64,000 nt of DNA, taken from Rhodococcus pseudokoreensis (GTDB lineage: Bacteria > Actinomycetota > Actinomycetes > Mycobacteriales > Mycobacteriaceae). Position numbers and translations under genes: made by a program. Below the pieces are notes generated by a model. It searched no databases, was not told the DNA's origin, and saw nothing but the letters and a program-made list of their open reading frames with translations. The stretch covers positions 5,456,001 through 5,520,000 of the forward strand of contig NZ_CP070619.1 of the NCBI RefSeq assembly GCF_017068395.1. Direction: 5' to 3'. This document shows, piece after piece, positions 1-8,538 of the stretch; the first letter of the stretch is position 1; the number at the start of each line of letters is the position of its first letter.

Positions 1-315
1 GACGGCGCCAAGCCGTTCGCGATGTTCCGCGAACTGACGCTCCCGCACCTGCGCCGGTTCATCGAACTCGGTGCGGTGCTCGGCGCCATCTACCTGATCA
101 ACACGTTCGACGCCATCTACATGATGACGCAGGGCGGGCCGGGCACTGCCAGCGCCAACCTTCCCTTCTACATCTACCAGCGCGCATTCCTCGGTTTCGA
201 CATCGGGCAGGCCGCGGCGATGGGCGTCATCGTCGTGATCGCGACGATTGTCGTCGCGACCCTGGCGTTGCGCCTGATCTTCAAGAGCTTTTCCGGTAAC
301 GAGGAGGCAGCGTGA
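1..315 (+). CDS. ABC sugar/polyol importer permease, C-terminal fragment
   Basis: This is the C-terminal part of a MalF-type inner-membrane permease; the gene begins before the window. The reading frame is open from base 1 and starts inside the EAA loop (DGAKPFAMFRELTLPHL), the cytoplasmic motif that docks on the ABC ATPase. Two hydrophobic segments follow, around residues 20-35 and 65-88 of the visible part, with the TQGGPG motif common in carbohydrate permeases between them. Its stop overlaps the start of the next permease, so the two are translationally coupled. The three-gene order permease-permease-ATPase is typical of CUT1 importers; the binding protein should lie upstream, outside the window. 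Substrate is not determinable from this fragment. Confidence 0.9.
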   Translation, partial: DGAKPFAMFRELTLPHLRRFIELGAVLGAIYLINTFDAIYMMTQGGPGTASANLPFYIYQRAFLGFDIGQAAAMGVIVVIATIVVATLALRLIFKSFSGNEEAA

Positions 316-1193
316 TGAGTACCGAAACTGCGGCGGCGCCGGTGGAGTCCGCTCCCGCCGCTCCGGAGACGAAGCGGGCGCGCAAGCATCGCAAGTTCAG
401 CCCGTGGAGTGTGGTCGCGTGGATCGTGGCCCTCGGGTTCTTCTTCCCGGTGGCGTGGATGGTCCTCACCGCGTTCAAGCAGGAGGGCGACGCCTACACG
501 ACTCCGCCGAAGCTGTTCTTCACACCCACGCTGGACCAGTTCAAGGCGGTCCTCGACAGCGGAATCGGCACGGCACTGCTGAATTCGGCGTTCGCGACCG
601 CCATGTCGACGATCGTCGTGCTGGTGCTCGGTGTCCCGGCGGCGTTCGCGCTGTCACTGCGGCCGGTCCGCAAGACGAAGGACGCCCTGTTCTTCTTCAT
701 CAGCACGAAGATGCTCCCGATCGTTGCCGCGATCATCCCGCTGTACGTGATCGTCAACGACATCGGCCTGCTCGACAACATCTGGGCGCTGATCATCCTG
801 TACACGGCGATGAACCTTCCCATCGCGGTGTGGATGATGCGCTCGTTCTTCCTCGAGGTCCCGGGCGAACTCCTGGAGGCCGCGAGCATGGACGGGGCGA
901 GCCTGTGGACGTCGGTGCGCGAGGTGATCCTTCCGCTGGTGTCACCCGGCATCGCGGCCACCGCGCTGATCTGCGTGATCTTCTCGTGGAACGAATTCTT
1001 CTTCGCCGTCAACCTCACCGCCGTCCAGGCGCAGACCATTCCGGTGTTCCTCGTCGGATTCATCACCGGTGAGGGCCTGTACTGGGCCCGGCTGTCGGCG
1101 GCGGCGACGCTGGCGGCGCTCCCGGTCATCCTGGCCGGCTGGGTCGCGCAGAACAAACTGGTCCGCGGCCTGTCCTTCGGCGCCATCAAATGA
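315..1193 (+). CDS. ABC sugar/polyol importer permease (MalG type)
   Basis: This is the second membrane subunit of a CUT1-type importer, about 292 residues. It has a charged N-terminus, six predicted membrane segments starting near residue 32, and the EAA loop EAASMDGASLW around residues 190-200. The C-terminus QNKLVRGLSFGAIK resembles mannitol/sorbitol (SmoG/MtlG-like) permeases, so a polyol substrate is plausible but inferred. The ATG at 315 is preferred over the GTG at 312 because GAGGAGG at 301-307 lies 7 bases before it, and the ATGA overlaps the stop of the preceding permease. The ATPase gene follows after about 50 bases. Confidence 0.9.
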   Translation: MSTETAAAPVESAPAAPETKRARKHRKFSPWSVVAWIVALGFFFPVAWMVLTAFKQEGDAYTTPPKLFFTPTLDQFKAVLDSGIGTALLNSAFATAMSTIVVLVLGVPAAFALSLRPVRKTKDALFFFISTKMLPIVAAIIPLYVIVNDIGLLDNIWALIILYTAMNLPIAVWMMRSFFLEVPGELLEAASMDGASLWTSVREVILPLVSPGIAATALICVIFSWNEFFFAVNLTAVQAQTIPVFLVGFITGEGLYWARLSAAATLAALPVILAGWVAQNKLVRGLSFGAIK

Positions 1194-1244
1194 TCACCCC
1201 CGCAACCACTTCCCCCGACTTCGGTACCCACCAGAGGAGCAATC

Positions 1245-2330
<1,086 letters not shown>

Positions 2331-2352
2331 AGTCCGGGGATCCGCCCGCGGG

Positions 2353-3105
2353 TCAGTGGGGGCCGGTCAGGGTCCGGCTGATTCCCGCGGCGGCGGTGCG
2401 CATCGCCGCCAACTGGGACTGGGGGCTCTCGTCACGGCTGCGGTACACGATGCTGAGGGACGCGACGACCTCGTGCTTTCGGCCGAAGACGGGGACGGCA
2501 ACTCCCGTCCACCCCGGTCTGCCGTAACCGTCCGCGTAGACGAAGTGTCGTTGCCGGATGTCGGCGAGGAGTCGGCGAAGCTGGTCCGGGTTGGTCACGG
2601 TGTTGTCGGTGAGCCGCTCGAGGGGCCGGGACAACACTTCGTTCTGGAACTCCTGAGAGGCGAAGGCGAGGAGGACCAGCCCGGACGATGATGCGTGCAG
2701 AAGGTGGCGTTCAGCGATGCGTCCGGCCTCCAGGGTCGTCTGGGCCGGTGCGAGTCGCTCGAGGAAGAGCGCTGTTTCGCCGTCCAGCACGGCGAGGGTG
2801 ACGACCTCGTGGACTGCGCTTTGCAGATCGACCATGAAGGGCAGGGCGGCGTCGCGGAGTCCGACCCCCCGATTGCCGTGGGAGGCGAGTTCCCACAGAT
2901 GCAACCCGATCTTGATGTCCTTGTCGGGTGCACGGTCGAGGAGGCCGTACTTCACCATTTCCGTGACGAGCCGGTACGTGGTGGGAATGGGCAGTCCGGC
3001 GCGGTGAGCGAGGGTACTGAGCGGCATCGACTCGTTGTCCCGGTCGAATGCTTCCAGCACCCTCGTCACGCGGCTGATCAGGGATTCACCCTCGGTACTT
3101 GACAC
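2353..3105 (-). CDS. IclR-family transcriptional regulator (set A)
   Basis: This is a cytoplasmic one-component regulator of about 250 residues. The N-terminal winged helix-turn-helix covers about residues 10-70 (LSTLAHRAGLPIPTTYRLV) and the C-terminal part is the IclR effector-binding domain. The GTG at 3105 is chosen as start because GAGGTGG lies 6 bases upstream; an in-frame ATG 16 codons earlier has no ribosome site. It is closely related along its whole length to the IclR protein at 36645-37424, with shared blocks such as LAVLD, LFLERLA and SGLVLLAF/TGLVLLAF. It sits with an MHS transporter on the same strand. By analogy with the set B IclR, it may respond to a pathway intermediate; that role is inferred. 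Confidence 0.88.
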   Translation of the reverse strand: MSSTEGESLISRVTRVLEAFDRDNESMPLSTLAHRAGLPIPTTYRLVTEMVKYGLLDRAPDKDIKIGLHLWELASHGNRGVGLRDAALPFMVDLQSAVHEVVTLAVLDGETALFLERLAPAQTTLEAGRIAERHLLHASSSGLVLLAFASQEFQNEVLSRPLERLTDNTVTNPDQLRRLLADIRQRHFVYADGYGRPGWTGVAVPVFGRKHEVVASLSIVYRSRDESPQSQLAAMRTAAAGISRTLTGPH

Positions 3106-3182
3106 AGCGATCCACCTCGGGCGCTCGCAGCCCGCTTTGTGAACGATTGCCACTGCGTAGGGCTGATCCGATCATTCTTCGT

Positions 3183-4556
3183 TCATCGAGTCGGCTCCGC
3201 CTCCGCTACCTCTCGCTCCGTCATATCGAGTTCGATGCCGTCGTCTTCGGACAATACTGCCATCTCGCTGGCATTCGGAAGGCCGAGCCAGCCGACGAAG
3301 AATCCACCGATCGCGCAGATCATCACGTAGAAGGCCGGTGCGGTGGGGGAGAACTCGGAGGCCAGCCACGTGGCGACCAGCGGGGCTGTGCCGCCGAAGA
3401 TCGTGAAGGCGAGAGCATAGGGGAGAGCACTCGCGCTGGCTCGGATGTCGACGGGAAAGAGTTCGACGACGGCGAGGCCTCCGGTAATCATGGTCGAGAA
3501 CTGCAGTGTGGCAAAGATCGTGAGCCCGATGGTCGCGACGACGAACCCATGGCCCGCCATGACGAAGGTGGGGTAACTCCAGACCAATATCCCGGCAGCG
3601 AGGATCATCGCGAAGTGTTTTCTGCTGATCCGATCGGCGAGGCGACCGATCGGAAACATCGCTGCACACGCAATGCCGAGTGCGATGACGATGATGGCGA
3701 ACGCGCTGGTCTTGCTGTGGCCCTCGAAGTGCATCAAGTTGGTTGCCATGTATGCGACGGTGATGTAGCCGATGGTGGCCTTGAAGGCTACCCAGAGGAA
3801 GAGGACCAACATCTTGACCTTGGCCACGCGGAACGCCTGGACGAGCGGGGAGCGGTGGTTCTTCTCATCGCTCCTGATCACCGAGGATACCTCGGCAGCC
3901 GCCTTGTAGACGTCGGCGTCGTCTACCTTCATCCGCAGGATGAGTCCCACGATGCCGAGCGGGATCGCGAGGATGAACGGCACGCGCCACATCCATGCGT
4001 TGAGTACTTCGGTGGACACCAGAGAGCTGATGATCATTGCGATGAGCGATGCGGCAGCACTGGCACCGATAGTGGACGAGACGAGAGGCGCGGTGTTGCG
4101 GGCGCGGCTCGCCACGGGAGAATGCTCCACGACGAGAACGAAGGCCGTGGTCGACTCACCTCCGGTCGAGAAGCCTTGCAGTAGCCGGCAGAGCAGGAGC
4201 AGTACCGGTGCAAGAATTCCTACCGTCGAGTAGGTCGGCAGCATGCCGATGACCGCAGTCGCGAGACTCATCATGAGAATCGAGCTGATGAGGACGGTCT
4301 TGCGTCCCCACCGGTCTCCGATGTGCCCGAAGACGATCGCACCGAGAGGCCGGACGACGAACGACACCCCGAAGAGCGCGAAGGTCGACAGCAGACCGAC
4401 CACGGGGTCCACTTCGGGGAAGAACAGCTGGGCGATGGTGACGGCGAAGAAGCCGTAGAGCGCGTTGTCGAAGTACTCGATGAAGTTGCCGATCGCTCCG
4501 GCTCGACGCACGGTGCGGATATCGGTGGGCGGTCGGTGGTCGATGGGGGATGCCAT
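3183..4556 (-). CDS. MFS transporter, metabolite:H+ symporter (MHS) family
   Basis: This is a 12-segment membrane transporter of 457 residues of the MHS (ShiA/ProP/KgtP-like) type, probably proton-coupled import of an organic acid. The N-terminal signature AGAIGNFIEYFDNALYGF and the loop 2-3 motif GHIGDRWGRK are present. The ATG at 4556 is supported by GAGGTG 7 bases upstream; an earlier in-frame ATG would add 27 residues of atypical, cysteine-rich sequence. Paralogues of the same family lie at 21414-22784 and 41383-42741, so the region carries three MHS porters. This one is the most divergent: it has YFDNALYG where the others read FYDFTLYG. It is 77 bases downstream of, and co-oriented with, the IclR gene. 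Confidence 0.88.
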   Translation of the reverse strand: MASPIDHRPPTDIRTVRRAGAIGNFIEYFDNALYGFFAVTIAQLFFPEVDPVVGLLSTFALFGVSFVVRPLGAIVFGHIGDRWGRKTVLISSILMMSLATAVIGMLPTYSTVGILAPVLLLLCRLLQGFSTGGESTTAFVLVVEHSPVASRARNTAPLVSSTIGASAAASLIAMIISSLVSTEVLNAWMWRVPFILAIPLGIVGLILRMKVDDADVYKAAAEVSSVIRSDEKNHRSPLVQAFRVAKVKMLVLFLWVAFKATIGYITVAYMATNLMHFEGHSKTSAFAIIVIALGIACAAMFPIGRLADRISRKHFAMILAAGILVWSYPTFVMAGHGFVVATIGLTIFATLQFSTMITGGLAVVELFPVDIRASASALPYALAFTIFGGTAPLVATWLASEFSPTAPAFYVMICAIGGFFVGWLGLPNASEMAVLSEDDGIELDMTEREVAEAEPTR

Positions 4557-4928
4557 GTGCCAACACCTCGTTCGGGGACAGGTGGGTGGGAGAAAGCCTG
4601 CGGTCATGATCGGAAGGGCGCGCCAATACTCGATCACGAGCGGTTGGGCGTGCGTGAACGCGAGTTCTGCGGGCGTCGGCCTGCGGTATGACCGCTGTCA
4701 CATCTAAGCCGCGTCTTCTCGCGAAAGTCAAGAGCTGTGAATCACCGCGTCTGTGCGAGATGGGTCGGAGACCGAAATGTGCGTTCGCTCTATTTGCCTG
4801 CGCAGGTGCGAATTTCCCAAGTGTGTACACAGTGTCGGCGACTCCCGGGGTTGACCGAACCGATGACCAGATCTACCTTAAGGTAGAACCATTTATCACG
4901 AGCTGGGAATCGAGAGAGGCCGACTGTC
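4557..4928. other. Divergent intergenic region (372 bp)
   Basis: This spacer separates the minus-strand MHS transporter from the plus-strand acyl-CoA dehydrogenase. No convincing coding sequence is visible. Its right end holds a 16-bp perfect palindrome overlapping a near-match to the regional operator (listed separately). The composition is less GC-rich than the flanking genes, as expected for a double promoter. Confidence 0.7.
4872..4891. promoter_or_regulatory. Overlapping palindrome and GntR-type operator
   Basis: TCTACCTTAAGGTAGA (4872-4887) is a perfect 16-bp inverted repeat. Its right half overlaps AGGTAGAACCA (4881-4891), which differs by one base from the TGGTAGAACCA operator found four more times in set A. 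The site ends 37 bases before the acyl-CoA dehydrogenase start, a place where a bound repressor could block transcription. Assignment to the GntR-FCD protein at 12634-13410 is inferred from motif type and proximity. Confidence 0.7.
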
Positions 4929-6044
4929 GTGGCATCCGTATTTGGCGAGGAACAGAACGAACTCCGGCGGGTAGTCCGGCGGTTCTTCGAAGAGAAGTCC
5001 AGCGAGGACGAGGTCCGGCGTCTCATGGAGACCGACGACGGTTACGACCGCCGGGTGTGGGCGCAGATGGCCGGGCAACTCGGTCTGCAAGGCCTCGCCA
5101 TACCCGAGCAGTACGGCGGGTCGGGCTTCACGCAGCTCGAAATGTCGATCGTGCTCGAGGAAATGGGACGCGCTCTGGTGTGTGCCCCTGTTCTGTCGTC
5201 GGCCGTGCTCGCAGCGAACCTACTGCTCGAATCCGGTGACGAGGAGGCCAAGACCCGCCTGCTCCCCGTGATTGCCGACGGTTCGGTGATCGCGACGGTC
5301 GCGTTGGCGGAGAGCTCCGGGCGGTGGGACGGCGATGGTATCGCGATCACAGCCGAGCGGGACGCAACCGGGTGGGCAGTGACCGGTGAGAAGCTTTTCG
5401 TTCTCGACGGCGGAACCGCCGACGTCGTACTGGTCGTGGCCCGAACAGACCTGGGACTGTCGTTGTTCGAGGTGAGTGCCGGTTCGGCGGGGCTCACGGT
5501 GCGGCCGATGGACACCATGGACCGCACGCGTAAGCAATCGACGATGGTGTTCTCCCGGACGCCGGCCCGGCTGATCGGCGCCGAGGGCGGAGCGGCAATC
5601 GGCGTCGAACGCATGCTCGACCTCGCAGCGGTCGCGGTCGCCGCCGAGGACGTCGGAGGCGCCTTGCGGCAGGTCGAACTGGCCGCCGAGTATGCGCGCA
5701 CGCGTTCCCAATTCGGCAAGGTCATCGGCAGTTATCAGGCGATCAAGCAGAAACTTGCCGACATGCTGCTCTCGGTGGAGCTGTCGAAGGCGGCCGCCTA
5801 CCGGGTCGCGCAGGTCGCCGTCGACGATCCCGCCACCCTTGCGGTCGAGGCGGGCATGGCGAAGGCGCTGTGCGCCGAGACGTATGTACAGGTTGCCTAC
5901 GACACCATTCAGATCCACGGGGGCATCGGCTTCACCTGGGAGCACCCCGCGCACCTGTATTTCCGGCGCGCGAAGAGTAATGCGTCGCTGTTCGGCACGC
6001 CCGCGCACCATCGCGAGCTGGTCGCACAGCGGATGGGTCTGTGA
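4929..6044 (+). CDS. Acyl-CoA dehydrogenase, beta-type FadE subunit (set A)
   Basis: This flavoprotein of the acyl-CoA dehydrogenase fold has 371 residues: N-terminal helical domain, central beta domain (about 120-220) and C-terminal helical domain with RSQFGKVIGSYQAIK and the FAD-contact block QIHGGIGFTWEHP. The usual IYEGT segment carrying the MCAD catalytic glutamate is replaced by SLFGTP, as in partner subunits of actinobacterial heterotetrameric FadE enzymes. The gene at 50310-51497 is its paralogue and is coupled to an alpha-type subunit. The equivalent alpha-type gene for this copy is probably 27779-29023, some 22 kb away. The start is GTG, with GAGAGG about 10 bases upstream. Substrate is unknown; partnership is inferred. 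Confidence 0.88.
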   Translation: MASVFGEEQNELRRVVRRFFEEKSSEDEVRRLMETDDGYDRRVWAQMAGQLGLQGLAIPEQYGGSGFTQLEMSIVLEEMGRALVCAPVLSSAVLAANLLLESGDEEAKTRLLPVIADGSVIATVALAESSGRWDGDGIAITAERDATGWAVTGEKLFVLDGGTADVVLVVARTDLGLSLFEVSAGSAGLTVRPMDTMDRTRKQSTMVFSRTPARLIGAEGGAAIGVERMLDLAAVAVAAEDVGGALRQVELAAEYARTRSQFGKVIGSYQAIKQKLADMLLSVELSKAAAYRVAQVAVDDPATLAVEAGMAKALCAETYVQVAYDTIQIHGGIGFTWEHPAHLYFRRAKSNASLFGTPAHHRELVAQRMGL

Positions 6045-6098
6045 GCTGCGACGAGAGACGTCGCGCCCTGATTTCGACGACACGAAGGAATTCGACAA

Positions 6099-6983
6099 AT
6101 GGCTGAAACGACAACACAGCTCCTGCGGCGGCGGATCACGACGGGCCCGCTTCTCGTGGTTCCCGGCGCCGCGAACGCCCTGACCGCGCGACTCGTCGAG
6201 GAGGTCGGGTTCGAAGCGGTGTACGTGACGGGCGCGGGAATTGCGAATACCTTTCTGGGTCTTCCCGACATCGGGTTGGTGACATTGACCGAGCTGACCG
6301 CGCACGTTGCCGCGATCCGCGACGCGACCGACCTGCCGCTGATCGTCGACGCGGACACCGGGTTCGGGAACGCTGTCAGCGTGCGGCGGACCGTTCGTGA
6401 CCTCGAGCGGGCAGGGGCGGACGGAATCCAGCTCGAAGACCAGCTGTTTCCGAAGCGCTGCGGTCATTTCGGCGGAAAGCAGCTGGTCGGCACCGAGGAA
6501 ATGGTGCAGAAGATACACGCGGCCGTCGACGCGCGGCGCGACGACGACCTCGTGATCGTGGCACGAACCGATGCTCGCGCGACCGAGGGTTTCGACGCCG
6601 CGATCGACCGTGCCGCCGCGTATCGGGAGGCAGGCGCTGACGTCACGTTCGTCGAGGCGCCGCAGACGGTCGAGGAAGTGCACGCCGTGCCGGAGCGTCT
6701 GGCGTGCCCACAGCTGGTGAACTTCGTGGAAGGCGGGAAGACGCCCTTCGTGCCACTCGACGACCTGACGGGGTATTCCATCGCGCTGTTCGCGAACGCT
6801 GCGTTACAAGGAGCGATCAAGGGCACCCTGCAGGTGCTCGACGGACTGCGGGCGACTGGATCATTGGACGCCGTCGCCCACCAGCTCACGGGCTGGCAGG
6901 AGCGCCAGCGGCTCGTCGCGAAACCCTTCTACGACGCGTTGGAGGAGCGTTACGCGACGAGGTCTGCCGCCGTCTCGAGCTGA
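6099..6983 (+). CDS. Isocitrate lyase/PEP mutase superfamily lyase (PrpB-like)
   Basis: This is a TIM-barrel enzyme of 294 residues that should cleave a C-C bond in a 2-hydroxy-dicarboxylate to give pyruvate or glyoxylate, or act on oxaloacetate-like substrates. The Mg-binding segment VDADTGFGN (83-91) and the catalytic loop KRCGH (119-123, Cys121) mark the lyase branch: methylisocitrate lyase, dimethylmalate lyase and relatives. PEP mutases have different loops. It follows the acyl-CoA dehydrogenase by about 55 bases and is probably co-transcribed. A role in handling a C3 or methyl-branched fragment released by the pathway is inferred. Which 2-hydroxy-acid it cleaves cannot be told from sequence. 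Confidence 0.85.
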   Translation: MAETTTQLLRRRITTGPLLVVPGAANALTARLVEEVGFEAVYVTGAGIANTFLGLPDIGLVTLTELTAHVAAIRDATDLPLIVDADTGFGNAVSVRRTVRDLERAGADGIQLEDQLFPKRCGHFGGKQLVGTEEMVQKIHAAVDARRDDDLVIVARTDARATEGFDAAIDRAAAYREAGADVTFVEAPQTVEEVHAVPERLACPQLVNFVEGGKTPFVPLDDLTGYSIALFANAALQGAIKGTLQVLDGLRATGSLDAVAHQLTGWQERQRLVAKPFYDALEERYATRSAAVSS

Positions 6984-7097
6984 CCGGAACGGTAGCCCTG
7001 CACATCGAATAGTTCGCACTACACCGGACCGCCGGGGCACTGCCTCGGCGGGATTCGGCGTGCCAAAATAGACCGCTGACCAGCACTTTTGCGGATA

Positions 7098-7114
7098 TTT
7101 TCACTGAGTGAAAA
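7098..7114. promoter_or_regulatory. 17-bp perfect palindrome upstream of set A P450
   Basis: TTTTCACT-G-AGTGAAAA is a perfect inverted repeat with 8-base arms and one central base, about 135 bases before the P450 start in an AT-richer stretch. The symmetry and position suggest a regulator operator. It is unlike the TGGTAGAACCA sites, so a second regulator (for example the IclR protein at 2353-3105) is possible. A 10-base block GCTATTTGTG (7116-7125) follows directly and recurs before the set B P450. Confidence 0.6.
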
Positions 7115-7249
7115 CGCTATTTGTGTCGCCGGTCACGCTTGCCAGTATTGAGACACGACTTTTGACGACCACCCGCCGCAGCGGCGCACAAGCGAAAGAC
7201 GCTGCAATGACGGGCTATTCATTCTGCCTACCCCGAGGGAAGGACCACG

Positions 7250-8494
7250 ATGCCGACAGGCTTGGAGAACCCCACACTTCCGCGGTACTCGCACGAACTC
7301 GACTGGCCGGACGGACTCGCGCCGTATCGGATCATCGACGAGGAGGGAACCCAGGGCGAGCCCTACGCGCACTACGCGTGGATGAGGAAGAACGCTCCCG
7401 TGCTGCGCGTCCGGCACGACGGGGGCGACGTCTGGATGGTGGCGCGGCACGAGGACGTGCGCCGGGCGATGCGGAAGCCGAAAGTCTTCCGCTCCCAGGT
7501 CAACGACGAGCAGCCGCTCGCGTTCCTGACCTTGATCGATGCCCCCGACCACACTCGTCTCCGCAAGGTCGTGGCCGCCGCCTTCACCCCGAAGGCGATT
7601 GCAGCCGTGGAGGACCGAGTCCGGGAGGTTGCAGCCGACAAGCTGGACGAGTTGATCGCGTCCGGCGGTGGCGAGGTGGTCGAGAACTATGCGCGACCGT
7701 TGACCATGGCGACGATCAGCGGGATCCTCGATGTGCCCATCGACGACCTCGCGAAGGTCGAACTGTGGTCGGACAAGATGTTCGTGTATTTCGCTCGGCT
7801 GTCCCGCAGCGCCCCGGGCGATGACGACGACGAGGCCTACACGCTGCAGTTCTTCGACTACCTCCGCGACAATTTGCTGCGTCTCTACGATATCCGCAGC
7901 GAATCGGTGGGTGGGCACATCGCCCGGATGTGGAAGGACGACGGACTGCTGTCGGAGAAGGAGGCCACCGAGCTGTGCGGGTTCATCTTCGTCTCCGGTT
8001 TCGAAACGACCATGCGGTTGATCGGCGGAGGATTCCGAGAGCTGAGCTACAACCCCGACCTCCTCGGTCGCCTACGCGAGAACCCCGGAGATGCCGAGCG
8101 TTTCGTCGAGGAGCTCGTGCGGATGCGCGGACCGGTTCACCGTGCGGTCAGGCGAACGACGGAGGTCACCGAGATCGCAGGCGTCACCATTCCCGCCGAC
8201 TCGATCGTCAGACTGCTCATCGCCTCGGCCAACCGCGACGACACCGTGTGGTCGCATGCGGACATCTTCGACATCGATCGTGATACCGAGGGCCACTTCG
8301 GGTTCGGCTACGGCGTGCACAGCTGCCTCGGTGCGCCCCTTGCACGGTTGGAAACGCGAGTGACGGCGGAGCTGCTCGGGCAGAAGGTTCGGTCCGTGTC
8401 GTTCGACGAGCCCAACGATCTCGTGTTCTTGAAGGGCAACAGCATGACGACCGGTCCGGAGACGCTGCGCGTGGACCTGATCGCCCAGTCGTAG
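7250..8494 (+). CDS. Cytochrome P450 (set A)
   Basis: This is a soluble bacterial P450 of 414 residues. The heme-binding loop FGFGYGVHSCLG puts the thiolate ligand at Cys359; the ExxR pair is Glu288/Arg291. The I-helix oxygen-activation motif is SGFETT (249-254), where the set B paralogue has the standard AGHDTT. The ribosome site GAGGGAAGGA precedes the ATG. It heads an operon with its own ferredoxin reductase, [2Fe-2S] ferredoxin, SDR and aldehyde dehydrogenase, a class I system like those that oxidise a methyl or methylene group to an acid. The protein is collinear with the P450 at 37645-38892 over nearly its whole length. Substrate unknown. Confidence 0.95.
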   Translation: MPTGLENPTLPRYSHELDWPDGLAPYRIIDEEGTQGEPYAHYAWMRKNAPVLRVRHDGGDVWMVARHEDVRRAMRKPKVFRSQVNDEQPLAFLTLIDAPDHTRLRKVVAAAFTPKAIAAVEDRVREVAADKLDELIASGGGEVVENYARPLTMATISGILDVPIDDLAKVELWSDKMFVYFARLSRSAPGDDDDEAYTLQFFDYLRDNLLRLYDIRSESVGGHIARMWKDDGLLSEKEATELCGFIFVSGFETTMRLIGGGFRELSYNPDLLGRLRENPGDAERFVEELVRMRGPVHRAVRRTTEVTEIAGVTIPADSIVRLLIASANRDDTVWSHADIFDIDRDTEGHFGFGYGVHSCLGAPLARLETRVTAELLGQKVRSVSFDEPNDLVFLKGNSMTTGPETLRVDLIAQS

Positions 8495-8538
8495 TGGCGG
8501 TGCGTCCGTTCGGACCACCGAGTAGAGAGGAGTGCGCG

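Noticed and set aside
3099..4184. 361-codon plus-strand open frame opposite the MHS transporter
   Set aside because: It is rich in Asp/Glu/Arg/His without domain motifs and lies antisense to a membrane protein with clear family signatures; it is a high-GC shadow frame.
5220..6683. 487-codon minus-strand open frame across the acyl-CoA dehydrogenase and PrpB-like genes
   Set aside because: It spans two well-supported plus-strand genes and their spacer and shows no recognisable domain.
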